Shown in pieces: positions 50,316-58,534 of a stretch of 64,000 bases of DNA. The DNA is from Clostridia bacterium (lineage in GTDB: Bacteria; Bacillota; Clostridia; Christensenellales; Borkfalkiaceae), in contig JAFWXO010000003.1 of the NCBI GenBank assembly GCA_017545865.1, forward strand, positions 42,751 through 106,750, read 5' to 3'. The notes under the pieces are model-generated. The model did no database searches and had not been told where the DNA came from. It worked only from the letters and a program-made list of their open reading frames with translations. A program made the position numbers and the translations under genes. Each line of letters opens with the position of its first letter. Position 1 is the first letter of the stretch.

Positions 50316-52583
50316 ATGAACACCAACAACACTTTAAATCAGTTATCGGAGATCGCAACGAGAATTAAGGAGTTGCGTGAAATTATGGGCTTTTCCGTAT
50401 ATTCGATGGCTGAAAAAACCGACGTTACGTCAGACACTTATACGCTATACGAGAGCGGAAAAGTAGATATTCCTTTCTCTTTTATACATAAATGCGCTTT
50501 GGCGTTCGGCGTTGAAATGACCGAACTTTTAGAAGGTAAAACGGCAAAACTTTCCTCTTATACCGTAACTAGAAAAGGTCAAGGTCAAGAAACCGCCAAA
50601 GAAGACGGCATCAATATAGCAAACCTTGCTCCCAAGTTCAAAAATAAACTTGCCGAGCCTTACTACGTTAAGTACGAATATTCCGCTTCTCAACAAAACA
50701 AGCCTATCCACTTAACCACTCACTCAGGCCAAGAATTCGACCTTATTTTAAGTGGTAAACTCAAAGTTCAAGTAGGTGATCACGTTGAAGTTTTAAGTGA
50801 GGGCGACAGTATCTATTACAATTCTTCCACCCCTCACGGCATGATAGCCGTTGACGGTCAAGACTGCGTGTTCTGCGCGGTGGTAATGTCGGGCGACGAT
50901 ACCGAAGAAACGGTAGTTAGAAAGTCCGTTATGGCGGCTAAAAAGAGTGAAAGTTTGGTTTGCGAAAAGTTCGTTGACGCCGTTGAAGACGAACAAGGTA
51001 GACTTTTGTCAATCAACTTTAAAAACACCGAAACTTTCAACTTTGGCTTTGACGTCGTTGATGAAATCGCTAGAAAATACCCCGATAAACTTGCGATGCT
51101 TCACCTTGATAAAAATAAATTTGAACGTCGCTTTACCTTTAAGGATATAAAAACGGAATCTAACCGCGTTGCAAACTACTTCACGTCCTTAGGTATCAAG
51201 CGTGGCGACAAGGTTATGCTCGTTTTAAAACGCCACTATCAATTCTGGTTTGCAATGGTAGCCCTTCACAAACTCGGCGCGGTTGCAATTCCAGCGACTA
51301 ATCAACTTAAAGAACACGACTTTGAATATAGATATAACTCCGCAGGAGTTAAAGCAATCGTATGTACTGCCGACGGCGATACTTACCAGTTTGCCGAATC
51401 CGCTGCAAAAAAATGCCCTCAAGTAGAAAATCTCGTTATGGTTGGCGGTTGTAAAGAAGGTTGGAGAGATTTCGATAAAGAATACGCTTTATTCTCCGGC
51501 AAGTTTGAACGCGCGGAAGATAATTCCGCTGGTGACGATACCGCTCTTATGTTCTTCACTAGTGGAACGACTGGCAATCCCAAAATGGCAGCGCACAAGC
51601 ATACTTACGCATTAGGTCATTACGTAACCGCAAAATACTGGCACTGTTGCGAGCGTGACGGTTTGCACCTTACCATTTCCGACACGGGTTGGGGCAAATC
51701 GCTTTGGGGTAAACTTTACGGTCAATGGCTTTGCGAAGGCGCGGTATTCGTTTACGACTTTGATAAGTTTGACGAAAACGACATACTCCCGATGTTCGCA
51801 AAATACAACATCACAACTTTCTGCGCTCCACCGACTATGCTCCGTATGCTTATCCGTGGCGACCTTTCTAAATTCGACCTTTCGTCTATCCATCACATGA
51901 CGACTGCTGGCGAAGCGCTCAATCCCGAAGTGTTCACTCAATTCAAAGCCGCAACGGGCTTAGAAATAATGGAAGGCTTCGGTCAAACTGAAACGACCCT
52001 TGCAATAGCAAACCTTTACGGAACTACTCCTAAGGTTGGCGCTATGGGTAAAGCCTCTCCGCAATTCGACGTTGATATCGTTGACCCCGATGGAAAATCC
52101 CTTCCCGCTGGCGAAGTCGGCGAAATCGTTATCCATACCGACAAAAAAGCTCCCTGTGGTCTTTTCAAAGAATATTATCGTGACGAAGAAAAAACTCTCG
52201 AAGCTTGGCACGACGGAGTTTACCACACTGGTGACACCGCTTGGCGTGACGAAGACGGATATTTCTGGTACGTTGGCCGTGTTGACGACGTTATCAAGTC
52301 TTCTGGCTATCGTATCGGACCTTTTGAAATTGAGTCCGTTATCATGGAACTTCCCTACGTTTTAGAGTGTGGCGTTTCCGCCGTTCCCGACGAAGTTCGC
52401 GGTCAAGTCGTAAAGGCAAGTATCGTTTTAACCAAGGGTACAGTTCCTTCTGAAGAATTAAAGAAAGAAATTCAAAAATACGTAAAAGACCACACCGCTC
52501 CTTACAAGTATCCCAGAGTAGTAGTCTTCCGTGATGAACTTCCCAAGACTATAAGCGGTAAAATCCAAAGAAACAAGTTATAA
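50316..52583 (+). CDS. HTH-cupin-acyl-CoA ligase fusion, copy 1
   Basis: A 755-aa three-part protein. Residues 12-74 are an XRE-type HTH (SVYSMAEKTDVTSDTYTLYE). About 115-192 are a cupin (HSGQEFDLILSGKLKVQVGD, then STPHG). 235-755 are an AMP-forming acyl-CoA synthetase of the acetyl/medium-chain type. The ligase motifs are FFTSGTTGNPKMA (413-425), EGFGQTETT, YHTGDTAW and the catalytic Lys749 in TISGKIQRNK. It should activate a short or branched carboxylate with ATP and CoA. HTH-cupin is a usual repressor layout, so the enzyme may also sense and regulate, which is unproven. It is controlled by T-box 1, and AAGGAGG precedes the ATG. The paralog is at 55160. Pathway partners (VOR and aminotransferase) are downstream. 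Confidence 0.9.
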   Translation: MNTNNTLNQLSEIATRIKELREIMGFSVYSMAEKTDVTSDTYTLYESGKVDIPFSFIHKCALAFGVEMTELLEGKTAKLSSYTVTRKGQGQETAKEDGINIANLAPKFKNKLAEPYYVKYEYSASQQNKPIHLTTHSGQEFDLILSGKLKVQVGDHVEVLSEGDSIYYNSSTPHGMIAVDGQDCVFCAVVMSGDDTEETVVRKSVMAAKKSESLVCEKFVDAVEDEQGRLLSINFKNTETFNFGFDVVDEIARKYPDKLAMLHLDKNKFERRFTFKDIKTESNRVANYFTSLGIKRGDKVMLVLKRHYQFWFAMVALHKLGAVAIPATNQLKEHDFEYRYNSAGVKAIVCTADGDTYQFAESAAKKCPQVENLVMVGGCKEGWRDFDKEYALFSGKFERAEDNSAGDDTALMFFTSGTTGNPKMAAHKHTYALGHYVTAKYWHCCERDGLHLTISDTGWGKSLWGKLYGQWLCEGAVFVYDFDKFDENDILPMFAKYNITTFCAPPTMLRMLIRGDLSKFDLSSIHHMTTAGEALNPEVFTQFKAATGLEIMEGFGQTETTLAIANLYGTTPKVGAMGKASPQFDVDIVDPDGKSLPAGEVGEIVIHTDKKAPCGLFKEYYRDEEKTLEAWHDGVYHTGDTAWRDEDGYFWYVGRVDDVIKSSGYRIGPFEIESVIMELPYVLECGVSAVPDEVRGQVVKASIVLTKGTVPSEELKKEIQKYVKDHTAPYKYPRVVVFRDELPKTISGKIQRNKL

Positions 52584-52633
52584 AGCAAAAAAATAGAAAT
52601 TTGCTTGCAAGGATAGATATTTTTTTGCTTTGC

Positions 52634-52711
52634 AAACTTAAAGGTAAAACCGTTGGTTTTACGGCAAAACGCAGTTTTGTATTTTGTTAACAACAAAATT
52701 TCTTTAAGTTT
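52634..52711. other. 78-nt cloverleaf-like structure with perfect stems
   Basis: The outer stem AAACTTAAAG/CTTTAAGTTT (52634-52643 with 52702-52711) encloses three hairpins in a row: 8 bp (52644-52662, loop GTT), 6 bp (52665-52679, loop GCA) and 8 bp (52681-52699, loop AAC). All pairs are perfect. It starts 51 bp after the first ligase gene. Part of the 322-bp gap 52584-52905. Confidence 0.65.
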
Positions 52712-52730
52712 ATAAGTCGCTATTTCGGGC

Positions 52731-52812
52731 ATTATACTTCGTTCTGCTCCGCTTTGCTTACTCGCGTACAATAAAGTACGTCTCCTATCGCAAATGCTCG
52801 CACGCCTTGTCT
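52731..52812 (+). repeat. Degenerate member of repeat family R (copy 3)
   Basis: ATTATACTTCGTTCTGC at the start and CGCACGCCTTGTCT at the end match the ends of copies 1 and 2. The middle holds the palindrome CGTACaataaaGTACG. The remaining bases to 52905 show only a short hairpin (GTCGT/ACGAC). Confidence 0.55.
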
Positions 52813-52905
52813 AATACCCAAACTAACGCCTTATTAAATCTTCGCTATGCGTCGTTTTTACGACTACAACAACTAAAATAACCTTAATAAATATCATTTC
52901 GCATT

Positions 52906-54336
52906 ATGAAAAAAACTTTTGTTACGAATATGCCTAACCATATAGGATCGTTCTTAAAGGCTAGCAAATGTTTTTCTAAACTCGGCGTAAATATAACCAG
53001 AGTAAGTTACAATAAAGCGGTTGATTCTCACACCTTGTTTATAGACGTTGACGGTGAGCAATCTCAACTTGAAAAAGCAACTGAAATGCTCAAAGAAATA
53101 GGTTATCTTTCAAACGAACAAGAAAACAGTAAAATCGTTTTGCTTGAATTTCGTTTGGAAGATCGCCCGGGTAGCGTAACCGACGTTTTGGAACTTATTT
53201 ATAAGTTCAGTCTTAATATTTCCTATATAAGTTCGCAAGAAAACGGGAGCGGTTATCAGTTTTTCAAAATGGGTTTATACGTCAACGACGACTGCGCCTT
53301 GAATGACTTTTTGGCGCAGGCTCAACAACTGTGTGAAGTAAAAATTATAAACTATAACAACGCCGAAAAAGTCTTTGACAACAGCCTATTTTATAACGCT
53401 TACGTAGACGGGCTTGTAAAGACTATGGCGCTTGACCGCCAAAAAAAAGAAGATTTGCTAGTCAACGTAAATCTTGCTATGCAAACGCTTGACGAAACGG
53501 GTTTATCTCCGTACAAAACGTTTGATAGCATTAACAAATTCGCCGAACTTTTAGCAGGGAGTAAAGGCGAAAACTTTAAACCAAGGATAACTAAACACGT
53601 TATTTCTAATAACACAACGATTACTTTAATAGAACCCGATTGCGGTAGCAACACGGCGATTATCGAAAGTTACGGTGAAAGAATTTTTATAGATTCGGGT
53701 TACGCGTGCTATAAAAACGAAATGCTTAAACTTTTTAAAAGTTTAGTTCCCGATTTTAAAAATGAAACGATACTTTTAACCCATGCGGACGTTGACCACG
53801 CAGGCTTACTCGGTGAGTTTAGTAAAGTTATAGCAAGCCAAAGAACGGCTGAGTGCTTGTTTGCCGAAAAAGACGGTTTGCTCGGTTTTAGAGAAAGCAA
53901 TCTCTTGCATAAACCCTATATCAACATTTGCAAAATTTTAACTGAATACAAAGCGGTTGAAAAGGATAAAGTTTGCCCTGCTTGGAGTAAATCAAGTTTA
54001 AGTTCTCCACTTGAGCGAATAGGTGATTTTACCGTTGGCGAGTTAACCTTTGAAGTGTACGAAGGTAAGGGCGGTCATCTTGCAGGCGAGATAATTTTAA
54101 TTGATAAAAAACACAAAATCGCCTTTACGGGTGACGTTTTTATTAACGTTCACGGCCTTACTGAAACACAAGCAAACTACAATAAATACGCGCCTATCTT
54201 AATGACGTCGGTCGATACCGACAAAGATCTTTGCGCCTTAGAACGCTCTGAGTTTATTAAAAAATTAGACGGCGGAGTTTGGAGCATCTTCGGTGGGCAC
54301 GGCGGAAAGAAAGAGTATCTTTCTCAAAACGATTAG
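52906..54336 (+). CDS. ACT-domain metallo-beta-lactamase-fold protein
   Basis: A 476-aa protein. Residues about 1-75 and 80-150 are two ACT-like domains (FVTNMPNHIGSFLKASKCFSKLGVNI and LEFRLEDRPGSVTDVLELIYKFSLNI), the kind that bind amino acids. About 215-476 are a metallo-beta-lactamase fold with LLTHADVDHAG, GGHLAGEI, AFTGD and the closing FGGHGG, i.e. most zinc ligands of a hydrolase such as a thioesterase. The position between two T-box-controlled ligase genes suggests feedback by a branched-chain amino acid on hydrolysis of a CoA ester or similar (inference). No Shine-Dalgarno site is visible before the ATG. Confidence 0.8.
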   Translation: MKKTFVTNMPNHIGSFLKASKCFSKLGVNITRVSYNKAVDSHTLFIDVDGEQSQLEKATEMLKEIGYLSNEQENSKIVLLEFRLEDRPGSVTDVLELIYKFSLNISYISSQENGSGYQFFKMGLYVNDDCALNDFLAQAQQLCEVKIINYNNAEKVFDNSLFYNAYVDGLVKTMALDRQKKEDLLVNVNLAMQTLDETGLSPYKTFDSINKFAELLAGSKGENFKPRITKHVISNNTTITLIEPDCGSNTAIIESYGERIFIDSGYACYKNEMLKLFKSLVPDFKNETILLTHADVDHAGLLGEFSKVIASQRTAECLFAEKDGLLGFRESNLLHKPYINICKILTEYKAVEKDKVCPAWSKSSLSSPLERIGDFTVGELTFEVYEGKGGHLAGEIILIDKKHKIAFTGDVFINVHGLTETQANYNKYAPILMTSVDTDKDLCALERSEFIKKLDGGVWSIFGGHGGKKEYLSQND

Positions 54337-54343
54337 GAAAACT

Positions 54344-54790
54344 ATGTATTTTAACGAATTAAAAGTAGGCATGTCCGTAGATATAGAGCCTGCTGTGATT
54401 GAAAAACAAAAAATGCTGGACTTTGCAAGGGAGTACGATAATATTCCCCTTCACACCGATGAAAACTACGCAAAAAATACGCCGTTTGGAAAGTTGATTG
54501 CTCCGGGCGTAATGTCGTTTATGTCGGTTTGGGCAAAGTATTTAGAAGTGGATTTTTTCGGGGAAGAACTCCTTGCAGGCAAGTCCACCAAAATAGAGTG
54601 GATAAAGCCCGTTTTTGCAGGCGATAAATTAACTTCGAAAGCAACGATAACCAAATTAACCCCCAGAAACGATAAAAACGGCTTGGTAGAAGTTACGATA
54701 GAGGCGTATAATCAAAACGGCGAACTAGTTTTAACTGACGTTACCGAAGCAATCGTAAAAATAGACAAAAACGCTAAAAAAGACGGTTAA
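54344..54790 (+). CDS. MaoC-like hot-dog dehydratase/thioesterase
   Basis: A 148-aa single hot-dog protein. The ATG at 54344 is chosen, behind AGGAAA, 7 bp after the preceding stop. FAREYDNIPLHTDENYAKNTPFGKLIAPG is the MaoC signature (Asp/His hydratase residues and the (F)G..(I)APG turn). MaoC proteins hydrate enoyl-CoA or act as related CoA-ester enzymes. It is in one unit with the ACT-MBL gene and precedes T-box 2. A role in the branched-chain acyl-CoA pool fits the context, but the substrate is unknown. Confidence 0.85.
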   Translation: MYFNELKVGMSVDIEPAVIEKQKMLDFAREYDNIPLHTDENYAKNTPFGKLIAPGVMSFMSVWAKYLEVDFFGEELLAGKSTKIEWIKPVFAGDKLTSKATITKLTPRNDKNGLVEVTIEAYNQNGELVLTDVTEAIVKIDKNAKKDG

Positions 54791-54825
54791 TCGAGATAAA
54801 ATTTCGTTTTTGGCGATAAAAATCG

Positions 54826-54854
54826 TTGACAAGATTAAAAACAAGTGGTAAATT
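54826..54854 (+). promoter_or_regulatory. Promoter of T-box leader 2
   Basis: TTGACA (54826-54831), 17 bp, TAAATT (54849-54854). Confidence 0.75.
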
Positions 54855-54860
54855 TAATAT

Positions 54861-55128
54861 AATTAAATTAAAGGCTATGACGAAAAGTCCTTGTGTTTAA
54901 TTCGTTTACAGAGAACGGCGTTTGGTGCGAGCCGTAACGAGTGGATATTAGGTTGTAGTTTCCGAGCCGAGAAGAAGAAAGCCCAAAAGCGAGTAGAACT
55001 TCTCCGTGATTTCTGCGTTAATGAATAGGAATTGTTAGATTCTAAAGTGGCAGTCGTTTGACTGCAAATTGAGTGGTACCGCGGGATAAAACTCGTCTCA
55101 AAGCATTTTAGTTGAGACGGGTTTTTTG
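54861..55128 (+). promoter_or_regulatory. T-box riboswitch 2 upstream of second HTH-cupin-acyl-CoA ligase
   Basis: Same layout as T-box 1: kink-turn (ATGACGAAA with TTTCCGAG), ACAGAGA and TTTGGTGCGAG loops, T-box TGAGTGGTACCGCGG (55070-55084), and a terminator (GTCTCAA/TTGAGAC then Ts). A stretch of about 49 bases before the antiterminator is identical to T-box 1. The specifier codon in the same register as AUC of leader 1 is GUA (54955-54957, Val), followed by the expected purine. The alternative register gives UUG (Leu). Confidence 0.9.
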
Positions 55129-55159
55129 TTTAATTCGTCTCGTAATTACGGAGAGAAAA

Positions 55160-57442
55160 ATGGAACAACTTACTATCAAGATTCAAGAAATTGCAAACAG
55201 AATTAAAGAACTTCGCTTAATTGAAAACTTGTCAACTATTGAAATGGCAGCCTTGACGGGTGTTAGCGAAGAAGAATATTTAAACTGTGAGAACGGCAAA
55301 AGCGATTTAAACTTCGCTTTCATTTACCGTTGCGCAAACGCTTTAAAAGTTGACGTTACCGATATTATCGAAGGTTACAGCCCCAAACTTAAAGCGTTCA
55401 CCGTAACGAGAGCAGGCAACGGTCAAAACGTTGGTAACGCTCACGGTATGACTTACTATAACTTGGCAAGTTCGTTTAGATCAAGAATTGCCGAGCCTTT
55501 GTACGTCGTTAGCAAATATTCCGCTGACGAACAAGACAAGCCCTTAGAACTCACCACGCACGACGGGCAAGAGTGTGACATTATCGTTGACGGTAATTTA
55601 TTAGTTCAAGTTGGCAATCACAAAGTAGTTTTAAATCCCGGTGACAGTATTTATTACAATTCCGAAGCCCCCCACGGTTTAAGGGCGGTTGGCGGAAAAG
55701 ACTGTACCTTCTACGCAATCGTATTAAACCCCACCGGCGAGCCTATTCCAGAACTAAAAGAAAGCAAGATTATCGAGAGCAAGTCCAAACTTATCGACGA
55801 TGGTAAGAAACCGAGAATTTACAAAAATTACGTTGACGTTATTCGCAACGAAAACGGCACACCCACCAAAATCACCTTTAAAAATCACGAAAAGTTCAAC
55901 TTCGCCTTTGACGTTATGGACAAGATTGCCGAAAAAGACCCCGACAAACTTGCTATGCTCCATATCTCGAAAGACAAGACTGAACGTCGTTTCACTTTCA
56001 AAGATATCAAAAAGGAATCTAACCGCGCGGCAAACTACTTTAAGTCGCTCGGTATCAAAAAGGGCGATAGAGTTTTACTCGTTTTAAAACGCCACTATCA
56101 ATACTGGTTTTCAATGCTTGCGCTCAACAAACTTGGCGCGATAGGTATTCCCGCAACCAACCAACTTCAACCGCACGATTTTGAATATCGTTTCAATGCG
56201 GCGGGCGTTTCGGCGGTTATCTCCACTATGGATGATGAAATTCCAACTCGTATTGAACAAACCCTTTCCGCTTGCCCGAGCGTTACCACCAAGATTATAG
56301 TTAACGGCTCGCGTGAAGGCTGGCATAGTTTTGACGAAGAGTATAAACTTTTCTCCACCCACTTTGAAAGAACTGAAGACACCGCTTGCGGTGAAGACTT
56401 AATGCTTATGTTCTTCACTTCTGGAACGACGGGTTATCCCAAAATCGCATCTCACTCGCACACTTATCCGCTCGGTCATTTCCACACGGCAAAATACTGG
56501 CATAACGTTGACCCGAACGGTCTTCATTTCACCATTTCCGATACAGGTTGGGCAAAGGCGATGTGGGGTAAACTTTACGGTCAATGGCTTTGCGAAGCGG
56601 CTATCTTCGTTTACGATTTCGACCGCTTTGACGCTAGCGAAATTTTACCGATGTTTGCAAAACATCAAATCACTACCTTCTGCGCTCCGCCAACCATGCT
56701 CCGCATGCTCATAAAGGAAGATATCTCTAAATACGATTTATCGTCCGTTAAGCACATGACGACTGCAGGTGAAGCGTTAAACCCCGAAGTTTACCGTCAG
56801 TTTGAAAAGATAACTGGTCTTCAAATCATGGAAGGTTTCGGTCAAACGGAAAGCACTATGATTATCGGTAACATGACGGGCGCTCCGCACAAAATCGGCT
56901 CAATGGGTAAACCCGCGCCTATTTACGACGTTGATATCGTTGATGCAGACGGTAGGTCCGTAGAAGTTGGTGAAACGGGCGAAATAGTAGTTAGGGTAGC
57001 GGACGGCGCTCCTTGTGGCTTATTCAAAGGCTATTATCGTGACGAAGAAAAAACGCGTGAAGTTTGGCACGACGGTTACTATCATACGGGCGATACCGCT
57101 TGGCGCGATGAAGACGGTTTCTTCTGGTACGTCGGTCGTGTTGACGACGTTATCAAATCTAGTGGCTATCGTATCGGACCTTTTGAAATTGAGTCCGTTA
57201 TTATGGAACTTCCTTACGTTTTAGAGTGCGGTGTTTCCGCAGAACCCGATGAAGTTCGCGGTCAAGTAGTAAAAGCAAGTATCGTCTTAACTAAAGGCAC
57301 TGTTCCTTCCGAAGAATTAAAGAAAGAAATTCAAAAATACGTTAAGGATCACACCGCTCCCTATAAGTACCCAAGAATCGTAGTATTCCGTGATGAACTT
57401 CCCAAGACCATAAGCGGTAAAATCCAAAGAAACAAGTTATAA
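55160..57442 (+). CDS. HTH-cupin-acyl-CoA ligase fusion, copy 2
   Basis: A 760-aa paralog of the protein at 50316. The start ATG at 55160 (MEQLTIKIQ) follows GGAGAG and the T-box terminator. The order is the same: XRE HTH (about 15-75), cupin (about 118-195, DGQECDIIVDGNLLVQVGN and EAPHG) and AMP-forming ligase with FFTSGTTGYPKIA, EGFGQTEST, YHTGDTAW and SGKIQRNKL. Overall identity to copy 1 looks near 65%, but the last 120 residues are almost identical, a sign of gene conversion. Sequence differences in the middle suggest a different acid substrate. The downstream genes are the 2-oxoacid oxidoreductase operon. Confidence 0.9.
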   Translation: MEQLTIKIQEIANRIKELRLIENLSTIEMAALTGVSEEEYLNCENGKSDLNFAFIYRCANALKVDVTDIIEGYSPKLKAFTVTRAGNGQNVGNAHGMTYYNLASSFRSRIAEPLYVVSKYSADEQDKPLELTTHDGQECDIIVDGNLLVQVGNHKVVLNPGDSIYYNSEAPHGLRAVGGKDCTFYAIVLNPTGEPIPELKESKIIESKSKLIDDGKKPRIYKNYVDVIRNENGTPTKITFKNHEKFNFAFDVMDKIAEKDPDKLAMLHISKDKTERRFTFKDIKKESNRAANYFKSLGIKKGDRVLLVLKRHYQYWFSMLALNKLGAIGIPATNQLQPHDFEYRFNAAGVSAVISTMDDEIPTRIEQTLSACPSVTTKIIVNGSREGWHSFDEEYKLFSTHFERTEDTACGEDLMLMFFTSGTTGYPKIASHSHTYPLGHFHTAKYWHNVDPNGLHFTISDTGWAKAMWGKLYGQWLCEAAIFVYDFDRFDASEILPMFAKHQITTFCAPPTMLRMLIKEDISKYDLSSVKHMTTAGEALNPEVYRQFEKITGLQIMEGFGQTESTMIIGNMTGAPHKIGSMGKPAPIYDVDIVDADGRSVEVGETGEIVVRVADGAPCGLFKGYYRDEEKTREVWHDGYYHTGDTAWRDEDGFFWYVGRVDDVIKSSGYRIGPFEIESVIMELPYVLECGVSAEPDEVRGQVVKASIVLTKGTVPSEELKKEIQKYVKDHTAPYKYPRIVVFRDELPKTISGKIQRNKL

Positions 57443-57443
57443 A

Positions 57444-57540
57444 CTTCGTTATACTTTGTTACTGCGACTTTTTAACACTTCGTTGACCAGCAAGGTCTAA
57501 CTCAGCGTTAAAAAATCTTGTGCCTCGTCTAACTCGTTTC
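57444..57540 (+). repeat. Repeat family R, copy 4
   Basis: Starts CTTCGTTATACTTTGTTACTGCG. The inner hairpin GACC/GGTC (57485-57497) matches copy 1, but the enclosing stem is TTTTTAAC/GTTAAAAA (57469-57476, 57507-57514) where copy 1 has GACTTTGG/CCAAAGTC. Pairing is kept while the sequence differs. The tail GTGCCTCGTCTAACTCGTTTC corresponds to the family tail. Confidence 0.65.
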
Positions 57541-57641
57541 TAACTCGTTTCTTACAGAAACAAGTTGTTAGGAAAATCGTCCAAACATATAAGAAAAACA
57601 ATCATTAACTTAAATTATCTAGTGTGTTATTTTAAAATAAA

Positions 57642-58304
57642 ATGAAAGATTTAAAGAGAATAACGATTATATCGGGGCATTACGGTAGCGGTAAAACTAA
57701 TATCGCCGTCAATCTTGCAATAGATATTAAAAAGTCCTTTGACAAGGTGGCGGTTGCCGATCTTGATATAGTCAATCCCTATTTTAGAACGAAAGATAGT
57801 ATTTCCGATTTTGAAAAGAACGGGATACGCTTAATCTCGTCTGAATACGCGGGCTCTAACGTCGATATCCCCGCGCTCCCGCAAGATATGTACGCCATAA
57901 CGGACGATAAAAGTTATAAAATGATAGTCGACCTTGGCGGTGACGATAGGGGGGCTTTGGCGCTTGGGCGTTTAACTCCCGAAATTATAGCCGAAAACAA
58001 TTACGAAATGCTACTCGTAGTCAACAAATTCCGCCCGCTCACTCCCGACCTTGAAACGACAGTTCAAGTGGCAAGGGAAATCGAAACGGCGGGTAAAATC
58101 AAGTTTACTGGCGTTATCAACAATTCAAATCTCGGCGAGTTTACTACTGAAAGTGACGTTTTAGATTCCCTTTCATACGCTAATGAAATTGCAAACTGTA
58201 TGGGAATACCCGTCAAGTTCACGTCGGTTAAAGCCGATTTATATGAAAAACTTAAAAACAAGATAGAAAATTTGTACCCGCTTGTTTTACAAGCGAAGAT
58301 ATAA
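57642..58304 (+). CDS. MinD/ParA-like P-loop ATPase in the oxidoreductase operon
   Basis: A 220-aa P-loop NTPase with Walker A in ISGHYGSGKTNIAVNLA, VADLDIVNPYFRT after it, and VDLGGDDRGALALGRL in place of Walker B. Relatives (CobQ/MinD-like) often stand next to 2-oxoacid oxidoreductase genes in Clostridia. They may help insert or repair iron-sulfur clusters. No clear ribosome site precedes the ATG. It is 12 bp before the ferredoxin subunit gene and therefore co-transcribed. Confidence 0.82.
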   Translation: MKDLKRITIISGHYGSGKTNIAVNLAIDIKKSFDKVAVADLDIVNPYFRTKDSISDFEKNGIRLISSEYAGSNVDIPALPQDMYAITDDKSYKMIVDLGGDDRGALALGRLTPEIIAENNYEMLLVVNKFRPLTPDLETTVQVAREIETAGKIKFTGVINNSNLGEFTTESDVLDSLSYANEIANCMGIPVKFTSVKADLYEKLKNKIENLYPLVLQAKI

Positions 58305-58316
58305 AGGAGAAACATT

Positions 58317-58523
58317 ATGGCAAAACTTACAATCAACGTTGATAACTGCAAAGGCTGTGGTCTTTGCGTTGACGTTTGTCCCAAAAAAGTTTTGGAACTT
58401 TCGCCAAATAAAATCAATAAAAAGGGCCACAAGCCCGTTGAAGCGGTTAGGGAAGCAGACTGTATCGGTTGCGCGTTCTGCGCTACTATGTGCCCCGACT
58501 GCATCATTAAAGTAGAGAGATAA
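58317..58523 (+). CDS. 2-oxoacid:ferredoxin oxidoreductase, delta (ferredoxin) subunit
   Basis: A 68-aa protein with two [4Fe-4S] motifs (CKGCGLCVDVCP and CIGCAFCATMCP). It is the electron-carrying subunit of four-subunit VOR/KOR enzymes and passes electrons between the thiamine site and ferredoxin. AAAGGAG precedes it, and the alpha gene follows after 11 bp. Confidence 0.93.
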   Translation: MAKLTINVDNCKGCGLCVDVCPKKVLELSPNKINKKGHKPVEAVREADCIGCAFCATMCPDCIIKVER

Positions 58524-58534
58524 GGGGTGAAGTT

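Noticed and set aside
52634-52711. tRNA or tmRNA-like gene in the cloverleaf
   Set aside because: Three-base loops, no GTTCGA-type T-loop and no anticodon loop.
57642-58304. Second chromosome- or microcompartment-partition ParA
   Set aside because: Although MinD/ParA-like, it lacks the KGG signature-lysine motif (GHYGSGKT instead) and is embedded in an iron-sulfur oxidoreductase operon.
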